Assembly: GCA_947475165.1 (NCBI GenBank)
Contig: CANJLD010000020.1
Coordinates: forward strand, 1-64,000
Direction: 5' to 3'
DNA from: Bacteroidota bacterium
GTDB lineage: Bacteria > Bacteroidota > Bacteroidia > Chitinophagales > LD1
DNA length: 64,000 nucleotides
The position numbers and the translations under genes are program-made. This document shows, one piece after another, positions 62,831 through 64,000 of this stretch (positions are counted from its first letter, which is position 1; every line of letters starts with the position of its first letter). Below the pieces are notes generated by a model. It saw only the letters and a list, made by a program, of their open reading frames with translations. It ran no database searches and was not told where the DNA came from.

Positions 62831-63445
62831 TCATCTTACAATGATGGATACCGTTTCGCTGGGAGAACCCGGCTCTTCTCTGCCAAGGGCAATAACTTTA
62901 ACCCATACTGTTGTTCCGGGGTCGAAGTTACCTATCTCCTTGTGAGTTTTGCTGGTTATCCCTTTCGGTTCCTTGTTGCTCATGTCGGCAGAAAGCGAGG
63001 TGATGATTACATACAGCACCGCATTATCGGCTTTGTCGAAATCAACTCTTATTTTGCCGCTTACAGAGCCATCGCTCAGGCGCACATTGTTTACTGCACC
63101 TGCAGTGTCAGGATGCGGTGTCTTTGCTTTTGCAACAGCATAACCGCTGCTGAGAATTTTCTCTGCATCTCCACCACTTGCTTCCTGCACATACGCTGCC
63201 AACTGGCTGATGATAACCAGCAGCTCTTTTCTGCGTAAATTCATGATAGCCACTTCGTTTTTATCGCGGCCTCGCGAATTGTTATACGCAGTCTCGAGAG
63301 CTGTTATGGCACCATCTACAATGGTTAATGCAGGCACCGGTGTGGTGTAATTGGTATTGCCTGTCATTTCATCGTGTATATGACGCGCACGCTCTATTTG
63401 TTCGGGAACCGATAAACCGTAAAAGCCCATTTTGACTTTACTCAT
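62831..63445 (-). CDS. Helical-bundle plus FN3-like protein (relative of the 5904 gene)
   Basis: 204 residues. Helical N-terminal half (PEQIERARHIHDEM, TTPVPALTIVDGAITALETA, LRRKELLVIISQLAAYVQEA) and a C-terminal FN3-like sandwich (SGKIRVDFDKADNAVLYVII ... FDPGTTVWVKVIAL). The TPVP...VxGxITA motif and layout match the gene at 5904. No signal peptide. Function unknown. Unlike the 5904 gene it has no 21-bp array in its 5' region. Confidence 0.65.
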   Translation of the reverse strand: MSKVKMGFYGLSVPEQIERARHIHDEMTGNTNYTTPVPALTIVDGAITALETAYNNSRGRDKNEVAIMNLRRKELLVIISQLAAYVQEASGGDAEKILSSGYAVAKAKTPHPDTAGAVNNVRLSDGSVSGKIRVDFDKADNAVLYVIITSLSADMSNKEPKGITSKTHKEIGNFDPGTTVWVKVIALGREEPGSPSETVSIIVR

Positions 63446-63616
63446 AATTTATGGTTTTAGAATTTTTGGGGAATAGCTTCCCGCAATAATACGGGAGGAC
63501 TGTCTTCAGTTTTTGATGAACAATTCGCATCGTTCGCATTTCCTGCTTTTGAGGACCTTCACCTCTTTTGTGTTTCATATAGATTTGTTTTAGTTGCCTC
63601 ATCCGTCCTTCGGACA

Positions 63617-63640
63617 CCTTCTCCATGGCCATGGAGAAGG
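63617..63640. repeat. Perfect 24-bp palindrome
   Basis: CCTTCTCCATGG directly followed by its reverse complement CCATGGAGAAGG, preceded by CGTCCTTCGGACA, another inverted piece. Likely a spacer repeat element of its own family. Confidence 0.7.
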
Positions 63641-63696
63641 GAAGGAACCGGTGATTTATTTTAAGAACGCTTTTCGTTTCTTGATGTTGCACACGA

Positions 63697-63720
63697 ATTG
63701 TCACAGAATTGTAAAATTTC
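63697..63720 (+). promoter_or_regulatory. Shared operator-like motif, site 4
   Basis: ATTGTCACAGAATTGTAAAA plus TTT, identical to the site near 4870 over about 22 bases. Upstream (on the minus strand) of the FN3-like gene. Confidence 0.45.
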
Positions 63721-63801
63721 TGTAATTACAATTTACCAATGAAAAAACTTGAAAAGGAGAGGAGTTTTGTTATATTAAGCTACACCGGTAGGATAGAGAT
63801 T

Positions 63802-63999
63802 TCAATTCTGGCGTTCATATTCTAATTCGACCGTATTCCTGATTAACTGAAAGTCCGGGTCGTTACAAAATGTTTCGTTGCAAAAAGAAAGTATTTCGTT
63901 ACAAGTTTCACTGTAATATTTAGAAGCGCGTTGTATAAAATCGGGGTCTTTGTTTTCAGAGAGCCCTGTTAAAGTGTTCTGTATTGCTTTAGTATATGC
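63802..63999 (-). CDS. C-terminal part of a gene running off the window
   Basis: A minus-strand frame open to the window edge, at least 65 codons, ending in a TGA. Its residues (AYTKAIQNTLTG, DFIQRASKYYSE, CNEILSFCNETFC, DFQLIRNTVELEYERQN) are balanced in composition, with a Cys/Asn-rich centre. The product starts outside the window, so start and family are unknown. Too short within the window to identify. Confidence 0.5.
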   Translation of the reverse strand, partial: AYTKAIQNTLTGLSENKDPDFIQRASKYYSETCNEILSFCNETFCNDPDFQLIRNTVELEYERQN

Positions 64000-64000
64000 C

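Larger units (their letters stand above)
63446..63801. other. Spacer with a 24-bp palindrome and operator-like motif
   Basis: No convincing gene. A minus-strand frame here (63438-63704) is judged spurious because it runs through a perfect palindrome and a spacer motif. Listed separately are the palindrome and the TTGTCACAGAATTGT site. One ACCGGT lies next to each. Confidence 0.5.

Noticed and set aside
63438-63704. Minus-strand frame of 88 codons
   Set aside because: Runs through a perfect palindrome and an operator-like motif, has no conserved look, and overlaps the FN3-like start.

Overview
The window looks like a chromosomal segment of an environmental Bacteroidota (Chitinophagales/Sphingobacteriales-like; the exact lineage cannot be read from sequence alone). 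Evidence: type IX secretion sorting domains (C-terminus of the gene at 17.0 kb; gliding-motility-associated C-terminus at 46.0 kb), SprB-type repeats, ExbB/ExbD/ExbD/TonB genes of Bacteroidota layout, a Kdo transferase (LPS), weak Shine-Dalgarno signals, and TAnnTTTG promoter-like boxes. No rRNA, tRNA, CRISPR array, integrase or transposase was seen.

Layout. 0-5 kb: small minus-strand accessory genes (J-domain/KTSC protein, secreted and zinc-ribbon proteins) and a Type IIG-like DNA adenine methyltransferase broken by one in-frame stop. A remnant of a second copy of its 3' end lies beside it, with a hairpin RNA candidate between the two. 5-11 kb: a 21-bp tandem array, a helical plus FN3-like protein, a protein holding translated palindromic repeats, a secreted DUF6799-like protein, and an unusual fusion of YD-like repeats with an AAA+ ATPase. 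11-13.2 kb: histidine kinase and response regulator. 13.2-23.6 kb: genes resembling part of an aryl-polyene/flexirubin-type locus (MMPL-acyltransferase-methyltransferase triple fusion, FAD desaturase-like enzyme, C45 acyltransferase, AcpS, PaaK-like ligase), interrupted by a secreted GH28 protein. The ketosynthases and ammonia-lyase expected of such a locus are not in the window. 24-29.8 kb: housekeeping genes (PGI/PMI, RluA, TPR, KdtA, outer-membrane protein).

29.9-37.2 kb: a compact nucleotide-sugar operon (WbpE-like, Ugd, Uxs, WbpD-like, WbpO/TviB-like, RfbB, WbpP-like), with intergenic distances from overlap to about 12 bp, presumably supplying surface polysaccharide precursors. 37.2-40 kb: nested small repeats, a frameshifted barrel gene, an HTH/coiled-coil regulator, a second 21-bp array and its downstream gene. 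40.2-46.1 kb: a giant SprB-like T9SS adhesin. 46.4-53.6 kb: exbB-exbD-exbD-tonB-small membrane protein-PstS-like lipoprotein-TPR, then a 42-bp hairpin array and a second tonB. 53.8-64 kb: clpB, a Lys/Ala-tailed START-like protein, three glycosyltransferases, ribBA, an OmpA-like lipoprotein, a helical plus FN3 protein, and the 3' end of a further gene running off the right edge.

Two window-wide signals stand out. First, the palindromic hexamer ACCGGT occurs roughly 110 times by eye, about ten-fold over composition. Second, several families of small palindromic repeats populate the spacers and have also entered coding sequences in frame (MMPL fusion, the 6.7-kb gene, RibBA, probably KdtA). Three unrelated arrays with period 21 or 42 bp (whole DNA turns) each lie about 70-115 bp 5' of a plus-strand gene; this arrangement is the best candidate here for an undescribed system.
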